From a virus, in IMG/VR virus record IMGVR_UViG_3300008262_000200, positions 1 to 40,250 of that record: DNA of 40,250 bases; one strand, written 5' to 3'. A program made the translations under genes and the position numbers. Numbering within the stretch: position 1 is the stretch's first letter; the number at the start of each line of letters is the position of its first letter. Below, in pieces: positions 23,379-30,700 of the stretch. Under the pieces are notes generated by a model, which was given only the letters and a program-made list of their open reading frames with translations, was not told the origin of the DNA and searched no databases.

Positions 23379-24317
23379 TTATAACTCGAAAAGTGAATCT
23401 TGGAACATGTGATTAGGCTCTGGTAAGGAGTTGTGCCAAGACACAAACTCAAGCCCCGACATCAATCGTCGTGCGTTTTGATCGGTCACAATCTGTTCGA
23501 GTGTCAGACCGTAACTTGCTGCCCTGTCAATGATTGCTTGTGCTGTGCCTGGGGGCATGTTGCAGATGTGCATTCCTGCATTGTGCCTGTCTGGGCTCTG
23601 GTCAGAGGTTGCAATAGCAGTCAGTCGGCCGTTGTCGTTGAAGTTGACGCGACCCATCACAGCAGTGTAAAGCCAAGTAGCAGAATCTACTGAATACCAA
23701 GGCACTTGTTTCAACATGGTGCCACCAGTAGCAGCCAAGCCGTGGCATTTCTTCCCAGGCAACTTCCGGTGCACGTAGTTTGACCAATTGACACGAGTCC
23801 ATTCAGGCAAATCGTTCCTAGGTGAGACACAGATGTAGTCAGCCATTTCTGCAACCTCAAACATCCGTTCCTCTGACTCATTCTGGTGAAACACCGGCAA
23901 CACAATGTCCCCAAACTCCTCCTTCAATATTTTGAAGTTCTCATCTGACGTTTTGATCGCTTGCGCTATTTCCTCAGGCCCCGCTGTCACCCCAGGCGAT
24001 CCTGGAATCACATCTAAGTTGATGAGCCACACCTGCACATGCTTGGGAATGAGGGACATGATGTTCTTGTAGACAGAAATCAAATGCTTCAAGTCAACCC
24101 GTTTACCCTTTGACCAAGCGGTGAAGGCGCCACTATCCAACATCATTTCTTGAATAGCAGCGCCATCTATCTTGCACAGGTCTGCCCAGATCTTCGCCTC
24201 CTTCACATAAGCATCGTGGCAGGAGCAGAGGCGATGGGTGAACGCCCTTGCAAGGCGCTGCTTCATCTCATCTGAGCCACCGGTGGTGCCGGAGAAGAAA
24301 AGTTTGACCTTGGACAT
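23379..24317 (-). CDS. dpdA: DpdA-type DNA-guanine transglycosylase
   Basis: 312 residues. It carries the marks of the TGT-like DpdA family that inserts 7-deazaguanines into DNA: LDSGAFTAWSK (60-70, D61 matching the TGT active-site Asp), VLPVFHQNESEE (139-150), ADYICVSPRN (159-168), HGLAATGG (192-199) and SVDSATW (209-215, D211 in the position of the TGT nucleophile). It swaps guanine for preQ0 or preQ1 in DNA. In the same operon are folE, queD, queE, queC and queF, so precursor and inserting enzyme are made together. The modification would protect phage DNA against host restriction. The preferred sequence or base and whether modification is complete cannot be read from sequence. Confidence 0.88.
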   Translation of the reverse strand: MSKVKLFFSGTTGGSDEMKQRLARAFTHRLCSCHDAYVKEAKIWADLCKIDGAAIQEMMLDSGAFTAWSKGKRVDLKHLISVYKNIMSLIPKHVQVWLINLDVIPGSPGVTAGPEEIAQAIKTSDENFKILKEEFGDIVLPVFHQNESEERMFEVAEMADYICVSPRNDLPEWTRVNWSNYVHRKLPGKKCHGLAATGGTMLKQVPWYSVDSATWLYTAVMGRVNFNDNGRLTAIATSDQSPDRHNAGMHICNMPPGTAQAIIDRAASYGLTLEQIVTDQNARRLMSGLEFVSWHNSLPEPNHMFQDSLFEL

Positions 24318-24322
24318 CTCTC

Positions 24323-25024
24323 TTACTCGCCTTCGTGCCAGTATTCAAAGGTGGGCCAGAAGGGAATGCCACCTCTGGGTGTGAACTGCCCCTCTACCTT
24401 CAAATAATTTGGTTGCAACAAGTCAACCAAGGCCTGAGCAATATGTGTCACGCAGGCTTCGTGAAACTCACCTGTCTGACGAAACGAGCCCAAATACAAT
24501 TTCCATGCCTTTGACTCCACACACCATTCGCGTGGCTGATACTCCACCACAATGGTTGCAAAATCGGGTTGCCCAGTCAAGGGGCAGAGCGATGTGAATT
24601 CAGGCGACACAATTTTGATTCGTGTTTCGGCATGTGCGCCTGGGTGGGAAACTGTCAACTTCATTGGGTTGGGAAAGCGTTCAAGCAAAGATGCATCTGC
24701 ACCTTCATACTTGTACCCCGTTTCCTTGCCCAGCGACTGCAGGTGGTCAGCTTTTGAAAGCTGGATTGCGCTATGTGTTGCCATAGGTTCAAAGTCCTTA
24801 AAAAGTGGAATATCAATAGGCCCAGGCACTGCCTCAAGCCCCTCTTTATGCCAAATCCACAAACAGTGCTTGCCTGCTTTGTATTTTTTGACATACCCTT
24901 TCTCACCCAGTGCCCAAAGTGACTTGGACACAAGATCTGATGACAATTGCAGTCTTGCTGCTATGTCTTGATTGGTTAGCCAGCCGTGGGGTCCATGGGA
25001 TAGGAACCAACGGATGCGGTTCAT
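24323..25024 (-). CDS. queF: 7-cyano-7-deazaguanine reductase with N-terminal winged helix
   Basis: 233 residues from the ATG at 25024, whose ATGA overlaps the folE stop. Residues 1-75 form a winged-helix pattern (GWLTNQDIAARLQLSSDLVS, then a basic wing). Residues about 81-233 are a unimodular QueF: SPEFTSLCPLTGQPDFATI (catalytic C147, D154), VESKAWKLYLGSFRQTGEFH (169-188; the ESK motif binds NADPH/substrate) and FTPRGGI (214-220). QueF reduces preQ0 to preQ1 with NADPH. An internal ATG at 24784 (residue 81) has AAGGA 10 bases upstream and would give a protein of the usual 153-residue length, so either a fusion or a dual start is possible. Such an N-terminal domain is not part of the standard enzyme. 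Confidence 0.9.
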   Translation of the reverse strand: MNRIRWFLSHGPHGWLTNQDIAARLQLSSDLVSKSLWALGEKGYVKKYKAGKHCLWIWHKEGLEAVPGPIDIPLFKDFEPMATHSAIQLSKADHLQSLGKETGYKYEGADASLLERFPNPMKLTVSHPGAHAETRIKIVSPEFTSLCPLTGQPDFATIVVEYQPREWCVESKAWKLYLGSFRQTGEFHEACVTHIAQALVDLLQPNYLKVEGQFTPRGGIPFWPTFEYWHEGE

Positions 25025-25578
25025 CGACGAACCAGGTCTAACAGTTCTTCTTTGGCGGATCTGTCCCATTCGAAGAGCCCTTTCATTGCTGAGGTTACAG
25101 TGGAGGCACCTTGTCGTTGGATGCCACGAGATTCCATGCACATGTGGCGGCACTCAATAATGACCCCAACCGCTTTGGGTTGGAGTGCATCTTGAATGGC
25201 ATTTGCCACCTGACTGGTAAGGCGCTCTTGCACCTGTAGGCGTCTAGCAAACACATCCACTACACGCGATAGTTTGGAGAGACCTACAATCTTTCCATCT
25301 GGGATGTAAGCAACATGAGCCACACCAAAGAAAGGCGCTAGGTGGTGCTCACAATGACTGTAGATGGGAATATCCTTCACCAAAATAATCTGGTTATAGT
25401 CCTCCGCCCCATCCTCAAACGTCTTGAGTATCTCCGCTGGGTCCTCCTTGTACCCGCCCGCCCAATGCTGCCACGCTTTAGCAACACGGATAGGTGTCTC
25501 AATCAAACCGCCCCTGTTCGGGTCTTCCCCAATGACCACTTTTAACAGGTCAGCAACAACAGTTAACTTATCAGGCAT
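25021..25578 (-). CDS. folE: GTP cyclohydrolase I
   Basis: 185 residues, a standard FolE length. It contains the zinc-site segments [13 protein letters not shown] (C76, H79) and RHMCMESRG (C147), plus [20 protein letters not shown] and GVAHVAYIP, all typical of type IA enzymes. It converts GTP to dihydroneopterin triphosphate, the first step of both folate and 7-deazaguanine synthesis. Its place between queC and queF indicates the second use. It overlaps queC by 8 bp and has TAAGGAG 7 bases upstream. The zinc ligands look intact. Confidence 0.96.
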   Translation of the reverse strand: MPDKLTVVADLLKVVIGEDPNRGGLIETPIRVAKAWQHWAGGYKEDPAEILKTFEDGAEDYNQIILVKDIPIYSHCEHHLAPFFGVAHVAYIPDGKIVGLSKLSRVVDVFARRLQVQERLTSQVANAIQDALQPKAVGVIIECRHMCMESRGIQRQGASTVTSAMKGLFEWDRSAKEELLDLVRR

Positions 25579-26365
25579 GCCGCATCTCCTTAATTTCGTA
25601 GATCAACTGACTGTAAAAGTCTTCGTTCTGCAAATAGTTGTCGGTGCCTGGCAACTGCATCAACCCATCCATCCATGCGCGGATGACCAAGGGGTCTGGC
25701 AACTCCGCCTCCTCAAACCCCTTTGCCCGCAACACATTGGCATGGTTCATGTCCGTTGGTGGGTACTTGCCGTCATAAGATGTGTGGGTGTAAGCAAGAG
25801 CGGCGTAGCCTCCTGCCTCTCTCATCATCCTGATGCTGTCCGCTTTTGTGCTGTCAATCAACGGGGCGATAAGGTGCAGGTGAGCAATGCCCAGCGACTC
25901 GTTAGCCATTTGCTCGTACGAAAGTCTAAAATCGTCAGTGCAATCGGGGTAGTTCGCGTTGTCAGCTTGGCATATGCCAGTAACAAGGGTGAAGCAATCA
26001 GCAACAATGGCACGATTGGCAGCAACGGTAAAGAAGAGTGTATTTCGCATCGGTACGAAGGTGAGTTCCACCCGGTTGCCAATAATTTTGTCCATAGTTT
26101 CGTAGTCATCATATTGCTCCAAAAGTTGAGAAGAATCGGTCAGTGGTGAACGCCCTTTGAGGATGGGACCGAGTTCCACTACCTCATGGGATGCACAGCC
26201 AGCGATTCGGGCAACCTTGCGTGCTGCCTCTATCTCCAAACTGTGGCGTTGGTTGTAGTCAAAGGTGACAGCATGCACTTCCTTGTAGTTTTGCTTTGCA
26301 AGGAATAAGCAGGTTGTCGAATCTTGTCCGCCAGACAAGATGACCATCGCTTTTTGTTTCAACAT
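25571..26365 (-). CDS. queC: 7-cyano-7-deazaguanine synthase, variant lacking zinc cysteines
   Basis: 264 residues. The PP-loop ATP-binding motif SGGQDST is at 11-17, and [10 protein letters not shown] (103-112) and the NYPDC segment (138-142) follow, as in QueC. It converts CDG to preQ0 using ATP and ammonia. The typical zinc cluster near the C-terminus, with SCY...CGxCxxC, is replaced at 193-215 by a cysteine-free [16 protein letters not shown] stretch, so no zinc site can form there. The flanking LRAKGFEEA and DPL motifs are kept, so the protein is not truncated or frameshifted. No glutamine amidotransferase domain is fused. Activity is probable but unproven. Confidence 0.9.
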   Translation of the reverse strand: MLKQKAMVILSGGQDSTTCLFLAKQNYKEVHAVTFDYNQRHSLEIEAARKVARIAGCASHEVVELGPILKGRSPLTDSSQLLEQYDDYETMDKIIGNRVELTFVPMRNTLFFTVAANRAIVADCFTLVTGICQADNANYPDCTDDFRLSYEQMANESLGIAHLHLIAPLIDSTKADSIRMMREAGGYAALAYTHTSYDGKYPPTDMNHANVLRAKGFEEAELPDPLVIRAWMDGLMQLPGTDNYLQNEDFYSQLIYEIKEMRHA

Positions 26366-26369
26366 ATCT

Positions 26370-26825
26370 TCAGTTTCCTTTTCCTAAGTAAATTGCTGAA
26401 TTCGCACCGTGTTCTCTCACCTCTGCACTCACCACTCGGCAACGTGGCTCATACCCCGCCTCTCTCAACCACTCATAGGCCAAGCCGTAGGCAAACTCTG
26501 CAAACTTCTCACACCCAATCTCATCCATGACGATGATATCTGCAATGCCCCTTTTCTGAGCCTCCACATACCAATCCATATTGGGGTCATCTTTGGCAAC
26601 CAGTGTCCGGTGGTCAAAGTAGTGCTCAAGCTTGGCACGCAACTTTTTCAAGCTACCAAAGTCAACCACCCAATGGTTCTCATCTAGCTCTGTTGCCTCA
26701 AACTCAAACTTAATGGACAAGGCGTAACCATGCAGTTTGTTGCAATGGCTTTTCGCCCGCCATTGACGGAAACAAGCGCTGAGGCCAATCTCATGCCCGT
26801 AGGTCTTTGTGGATCTGAAAGTCAT
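26370..26825 (-). CDS. queD: QueD-like 6-carboxytetrahydropterin synthase
   Basis: 151 residues from the ATG at 26825, which overlaps the queE stop. The core [20 protein letters not shown] (15-34) aligns with the active-site region of QueD: catalytic Cys28 and His32 are at the correct spacing. The first zinc His position is occupied by C18 or shifted, and the HGH motif reads HGY (Y34). Later FDHRTLV (70-76) and [11 protein letters not shown] (136-146) match the other conserved parts. It converts dihydroneopterin triphosphate to CPH4, the second pathway step. Similar FRQWRAxSHCxxLHGY forms are known among phage homologues, so the variant probably still functions. Confidence 0.88.
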   Translation of the reverse strand: MTFRSTKTYGHEIGLSACFRQWRAKSHCNKLHGYALSIKFEFEATELDENHWVVDFGSLKKLRAKLEHYFDHRTLVAKDDPNMDWYVEAQKRGIADIIVMDEIGCEKFAEFAYGLAYEWLREAGYEPRCRVVSAEVREHGANSAIYLGKGN

Positions 26826-27526
26826 GGTAGTCCAATCATTTTGTGAAGTTGTAAAGTTAGGCGGTGCCCATGGGTCATGCAAAGGGCAGCCGCGTATTCA
26901 GTGTTCTCTTTCGTCTTATCCCAATCAACAGTTTTGTCTTCATGGTACTCCATCATCGGTTGCAACCACACAGTGCCTTTGCGTGCTCTGTAAAGCATCA
27001 ACTCTTTGTGATCTTGTGTAGACATGTTGGGCAACCCATCTGCCTCACTGCATTCGCCTTTTCGCACAATGTACTTCCAATCAAAGCAGTAACGAACAAA
27101 GCCAGAATGGACAGTGCCCGTTTTTGGAGAACAGACAATGCTCACAAGTTTTGCCTCCACCAAGTCCTCCATCCCATCTTGCCACAAAGTGCCCGCTGTC
27201 TCAATCTGAATCTTCACATTGTTTGCCGCTATCAACACATTGCAAAGGTCGAGAAGGTTTTGACGGAAGGGCTCACCACCTGTGATGACCACGAGATCGC
27301 ACTTGTAGGCGGCGCACGCCTCGGCAATTTCCTGCGCTGTCATGTAGGTAGTGGAACTCTCAAAATCGGTATCACAGAAGTGGCACCGGAGGTTGCAACC
27401 ACCCAGTCGGACAAACACCGCTGGCATTCCCGCCAATGGTCCCTCTCCCTGAATGGTGTAGAAGATTTCTTGCACCCAGAAGGTGTCTTTAATCTCCCTT
27501 TTCATAATCTTATTCTTCCCGAACAT
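26822..27526 (-). CDS. queE: 7-carboxy-7-deazaguanine synthase (radical SAM)
   Basis: 234 residues. QGEGPLAGMPAVFVRLGGCN (26-45) opens the radical SAM domain, with the iron-sulfur cysteines C44, C48 and C51 in CNLRCHFC. TGGEP is at 82-86 and IETAGT lies around 108. It converts CPH4 to CDG, the third step, using S-adenosylmethionine, Mg2+ and a 4Fe-4S cluster. The start at 27526 has AAGGA 7 bases upstream and overlaps the preceding gene by 17 bp. It is the first gene of the 7-deazaguanine block and is translationally coupled to queD. All key residues appear present. Confidence 0.94.
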   Translation of the reverse strand: MFGKNKIMKREIKDTFWVQEIFYTIQGEGPLAGMPAVFVRLGGCNLRCHFCDTDFESSTTYMTAQEIAEACAAYKCDLVVITGGEPFRQNLLDLCNVLIAANNVKIQIETAGTLWQDGMEDLVEAKLVSIVCSPKTGTVHSGFVRYCFDWKYIVRKGECSEADGLPNMSTQDHKELMLYRARKGTVWLQPMMEYHEDKTVDWDKTKENTEYAAALCMTHGHRLTLQLHKMIGLP

Positions 27527-27722
27527 GGATGAATCCTTTTCTTAATAAAACTGAGAGGTGCCGGTTGATGTCTTTCTCCTCCATTCCAAATCCAACCCGC
27601 GCATATCTTACCAAATCTTTCTGGTCAATGCCAGCAGCTCCTGCCGCCTGTACCTTGTCCAACACTATCCTTGAATCACCGTTGCCAGCACGGATAGGTG
27701 GACGGGAGAGATAATACCTCAT
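27510..27722 (-). CDS. Small winged-helix DNA-binding protein
   Basis: 70 residues from the ATG at 27722 (a GTG lies just before it). The pattern ILDKVQAAGAAGIDQ-like helix, DLVRYARVGFGMEEKDINRH recognition part and LSVLLRKGFIHVREE wing resembles a winged helix. It directly precedes queE and overlaps it by 17 bp, so it may regulate the 7-deazaguanine block. No DNA target can be proposed. Confident as a gene; moderate for the fold. Confidence 0.55.
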   Translation of the reverse strand: MRYYLSRPPIRAGNGDSRIVLDKVQAAGAAGIDQKDLVRYARVGFGMEEKDINRHLSVLLRKGFIHVREE

Positions 27723-27738
27723 CACCCCCGCCCTTTCC

Positions 27739-28716
27739 TTACGCTGCTACCAATTGGTTGGCAAGGTTGACTGCCAACTCCTTAGTTGTCTGACCGTCAC
27801 CAAACCATGCACGGTCGATGCGAACATCATCAGTGCGACCACGGTGGTGATCTACATGCTCAGTCACAGCATTGATGAGGCCCCAAACTGTCTTGCGTGC
27901 TGCCTCCAAATCTGAACCCATGCCGCGACCTTGATACAAGTCAAACAGTGCGTCAACTGTCTTGGGGCTAACTACCTCATCACCTTTCTCATTGGTGTAG
28001 GTGGAAACTGCGCTGAAGAAATTGTGCGCCTGGTCATTGTCAACTTTTGTCTTGCTCCACACATCCACTGACTTGATGAATGAATCCCATGAGGTAGCAG
28101 CCAGACCCAACTGCGCCTTGACCTTGGTCTCGTTGAAGTTGCTTCTGTGGTTGATGCGGACAATGCGTTGGCCTTTGTTTGCACCGGTACCCTCAACTGC
28201 GAAAGTCAATGTGTTGTTGCACACCACACGGATGCTTGTGAACATAGCGACAGTTGACATTGAACCGTCACAGGCTGTGCCCAACAACAAGTAGCCCTTG
28301 ATTGTGTCGTCCAACACCTTTGCCTCTTGACCCATATTGGCAAGTGCCCAGTATTTGCGACCATCGCGCAGGACACCAGCAGTCTCCATTTGAAAACCAG
28401 CGCTCTCAGTCAAGTCGCGATAAAACTCCAACACCTCACCTGGTTGCACAACTTTGTAGTTGCGTGAAACCACACCAAGTGCTTTCTGGTTGTCAGAGCG
28501 GACCAGCACCTTGCGGTCAGGCACTGTCAAGATGTTGCCATCATTTGTTTCGAAGAGCACATCTTTGCTCTCCAAGCTGAAGTTCATGCCAGCAGCATAC
28601 TTCCATTCGTCAATTGTCTTGCCAGCTTCCATTTTCTGACCCAGGCCATGCCAAGGTGTTTCGCCTACATAGGCCATTGCTGCTTTGCCAGTGGTGAAGT
28701 CGATTTCGTGTGCCAT
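27739..28716 (-). CDS. DUF932 / phage-plasmid-like protein
   Basis: 325 residues. It follows the DUF932/TIGR03299-type plan: WHGLGQKMEAGKTIDEWKYA near the N-terminus, VSRNYKVVQPGEVLEFYRDL (residues about 83-102), GRKYWALANMG, LLLGTACDGSMSTVAMFTSI and RVVCNNTL in the middle, and a helical C-terminus. Proteins of this family occur in many phages and plasmids, usually among replication or recombination genes; their biochemical role is not settled. TAAGGA lies before the ATG. It stands between the coiled-coil gene and the small wHTH/queE genes. Confidence 0.85.
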   Translation of the reverse strand: MAHEIDFTTGKAAMAYVGETPWHGLGQKMEAGKTIDEWKYAAGMNFSLESKDVLFETNDGNILTVPDRKVLVRSDNQKALGVVSRNYKVVQPGEVLEFYRDLTESAGFQMETAGVLRDGRKYWALANMGQEAKVLDDTIKGYLLLGTACDGSMSTVAMFTSIRVVCNNTLTFAVEGTGANKGQRIVRINHRSNFNETKVKAQLGLAATSWDSFIKSVDVWSKTKVDNDQAHNFFSAVSTYTNEKGDEVVSPKTVDALFDLYQGRGMGSDLEAARKTVWGLINAVTEHVDHHRGRTDDVRIDRAWFGDGQTTKELAVNLANQLVAA

Positions 28717-28734
28717 GATGATTTTCCTTAAAGA

Positions 28735-29046
28735 TTAGTAAACAATTTGAACATTTGCGCGAGGGGTAGTTTCTGCAGACATAATGTCTTTAGTCACTGT
28801 GGTGTACTTGGTGACAAGTTCTTCTGGAGCGTTGAGCTCTTTGGCAACCTTTGCCCATGCAACAGATTTGCGCTCCGCTGTGTGCTTAACAGTAGTAGTG
28901 AACAGGTCACCCACATATGTACCTGCACCCAACAACTTGATCTGGTTTTTCAAATCTTCTTGCTGTTCGCGTAATTGCTCAATTTGGTCCTCAATGAGGC
29001 CCAGGCGATCTACTAATTCCAAAGTGTTGCTTACTGCGTGTGACAT
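28735..29046 (-). CDS. Coiled-coil protein, early operon
   Basis: 103 residues from the ATG at 29046, which has AAAGGA 8 bases upstream; the longer frame starting at 29073 would begin inside the leader. The first half is a coiled coil (LELVDRLGLIEDQIEQLREQ, QEDLKNQIKLL), and the second half has a strand segment and a helix (AWAKVAKELNAPEELVTKYT). Phage proteins with this shape, often near recombination genes, have unknown roles. Its own promoter candidate lies at 29094-29121. Confidence 0.6.
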   Translation of the reverse strand: MSHAVSNTLELVDRLGLIEDQIEQLREQQEDLKNQIKLLGAGTYVGDLFTTTVKHTAERKSVAWAKVAKELNAPEELVTKYTTVTKDIMSAETTPRANVQIVY

Positions 29047-29093
29047 CTTTCTATCCTTTCTGGTTTCTGACATTTACTTTGTCATTGCTGTCC

Positions 29094-29121
29094 ATTGTAT
29101 GGCAAAAAAGGTATACATCAA
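29094..29121 (-). promoter_or_regulatory. Putative sigma70-type promoter, internal
   Basis: On the minus strand TTGATG (29116-29121) and TACAAT (29094-29099) are 16 bp apart. It is in the 115-bp gap before the coiled-coil gene. The CCATACAAT block and the CAGAAAGGATAGAAAG ribosome leader that follows both occur again at the 20025 gene. Confidence 0.5.
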
Positions 29122-29161
29122 TAACTTTTTTGATTATTTTCAACAATTGTTTTTATCGTCT

Positions 29162-30700
29162 CTAGATTGGCAATTGGAAAAACCTATTGGTCTGGGGCTG
29201 GACAATGTGCAAGCACCTCCGTGCACGGGTAACTCCCACATACATCACCCGCCTCTCTGCATCTGGATTTGCCAGGTATTCGAGGTTGGTTTTTCTTGCC
29301 TGATCTAAATGCAACACCACATTCTCCGCCTCCCCTCCCTTCACCCCGTGAATGGTGTTCACATGCACCTCTGGTTTGCTTGTAAATGCCTCCGATCCGT
29401 AGATGCGAAGTATGGACAAATAGTACTCAATGTCATCCGATGAGATGGCCTTGAATGCATCATGCCAAATGGCATCTGTTAACAGACCAAAATTGTCCAC
29501 CAACTCCTGCATGGTGTAGGTGGTATTGTCTTCCATCTTGCTCAGGGATTTGAAGCCTCTTTTTACCTCATGCCCAACACGAAATTGCTCATACACTTTT
29601 TTGATAGCAACGCCTGCCTGATAGTGCCCTCTCCGCAACTTTTCCCAGCACCTAATTGCTTGCAGGTGTGTTTGATTAACTGACCATGAGCCGTGACGCC
29701 TGATGTAGGGGATACCCATGAGGCGCAAGTTCTTTTCAATGTTGGACAAGGCGTAGGTGTTGCGCACCAAAATCAACCATGAGCCCTTGGTTGGGTCAAT
29801 GGGTATGCTGTCTGGGTCATTGTGGAATTCAATCGACCCCTCCTCATTCCTTGGCACCACCGCCTTCTCATACCTGTGACTGACTTGTTTAATGATGCGT
29901 TGGGACAGGTCAAAGATGCTCCTTGGCATCCGGTGTGAAATGCCCAGCACCTCTTTTTCACCCTCAAGGGCAAGGAATGTCTTGATGTCTGCCCCTGACC
30001 ATGAGTAAATGGCTTGGTCATCATCACCTGCTATGTACACCCAGCGGCAATGCGCGAACGCAACCTTCAACACCTCCCACTGCAATGTGGACAAATCTTG
30101 TGCCTCATCAATGAAGGCGATGTCGCAGTTGACAGGTGAGCCATGGGCAACAAACTTTTCCAAGATGTCGGTGAAGTCCAACACCCCCGCCTCCTGCCTG
30201 TACCTGTCATAGGCATCAGCGATTTGTTTGAACATGTGCCAAGTAAATGCTGGTTGGGCAAGCTCTTGGTACACCTCCTCCAACGGCGCCCTCCTGACCC
30301 GCGCAAGTGAGGCGTAGAAAAGCATCTCATCACCAAGGGTGGCGCCAGCAGCCAAGCCAGTGGAATCATCTATGTTGGCGCTGAAAGGCATGCGCATGAC
30401 TTTGGAAAACTCAGCCATGTTGGCAGGGGTGACCAGTTCGTTCTTTTTAACCGCCAGTTCTCGGTAGCAAAGAGCGTGGATGGTTTTGAAGTTGTACAGG
30501 TCAGACTTTTGATACTCAAACTGCTCACATGTGCGCGAAATGGCTTCTTGTACGGCTTTTCTAGTGAATGAGACAAATGCAATGCGTCCAACAGGCGTTC
30601 CAAAGGCGATCTCCTGCCCCAGCAGCTTCAAAAGGCTTGTGGTCTTACCACACCCAGGGGCTCCTAGGATCAACCGCTGCTCGCCCATTCCAATCTTCAA
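29162..30700 (-). CDS. UvrD/Rep-family SF1 helicase
   Basis: 512 residues. Walker A GAPGCGKT is at 13-20, VSFTRKAV (43-50) is the Ia region, FIDEAQD (196-202) is the Walker B, GDDDQAIYSWSG (225-236) is motif III, HVNTIHGVKGGEAENVVL is motif V and RVMYVGVTRARR is motif VI. It should unwind DNA 3'-5' in replication or recombination. The start is TTG at 30700, with GGAG 8 bases upstream, overlapping the primase stop (TTGA); an ATG four codons later lacks a good site. It follows the primase gene in one unit. Confidence 0.93.
   Translation of the reverse strand: MKIGMGEQRLILGAPGCGKTTSLLKLLGQEIAFGTPVGRIAFVSFTRKAVQEAISRTCEQFEYQKSDLYNFKTIHALCYRELAVKKNELVTPANMAEFSKVMRMPFSANIDDSTGLAAGATLGDEMLFYASLARVRRAPLEEVYQELAQPAFTWHMFKQIADAYDRYRQEAGVLDFTDILEKFVAHGSPVNCDIAFIDEAQDLSTLQWEVLKVAFAHCRWVYIAGDDDQAIYSWSGADIKTFLALEGEKEVLGISHRMPRSIFDLSQRIIKQVSHRYEKAVVPRNEEGSIEFHNDPDSIPIDPTKGSWLILVRNTYALSNIEKNLRLMGIPYIRRHGSWSVNQTHLQAIRCWEKLRRGHYQAGVAIKKVYEQFRVGHEVKRGFKSLSKMEDNTTYTMQELVDNFGLLTDAIWHDAFKAISSDDIEYYLSILRIYGSEAFTSKPEVHVNTIHGVKGGEAENVVLHLDQARKTNLEYLANPDAERRVMYVGVTRARRCLHIVQPQTNRFFQLPI

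Noticed and set aside
25025-25153. QueF extension from an upstream start at 25153
   Set aside because: It would overlap folE by about 130 bp; ATGA overlap at 25024 is the consistent start.
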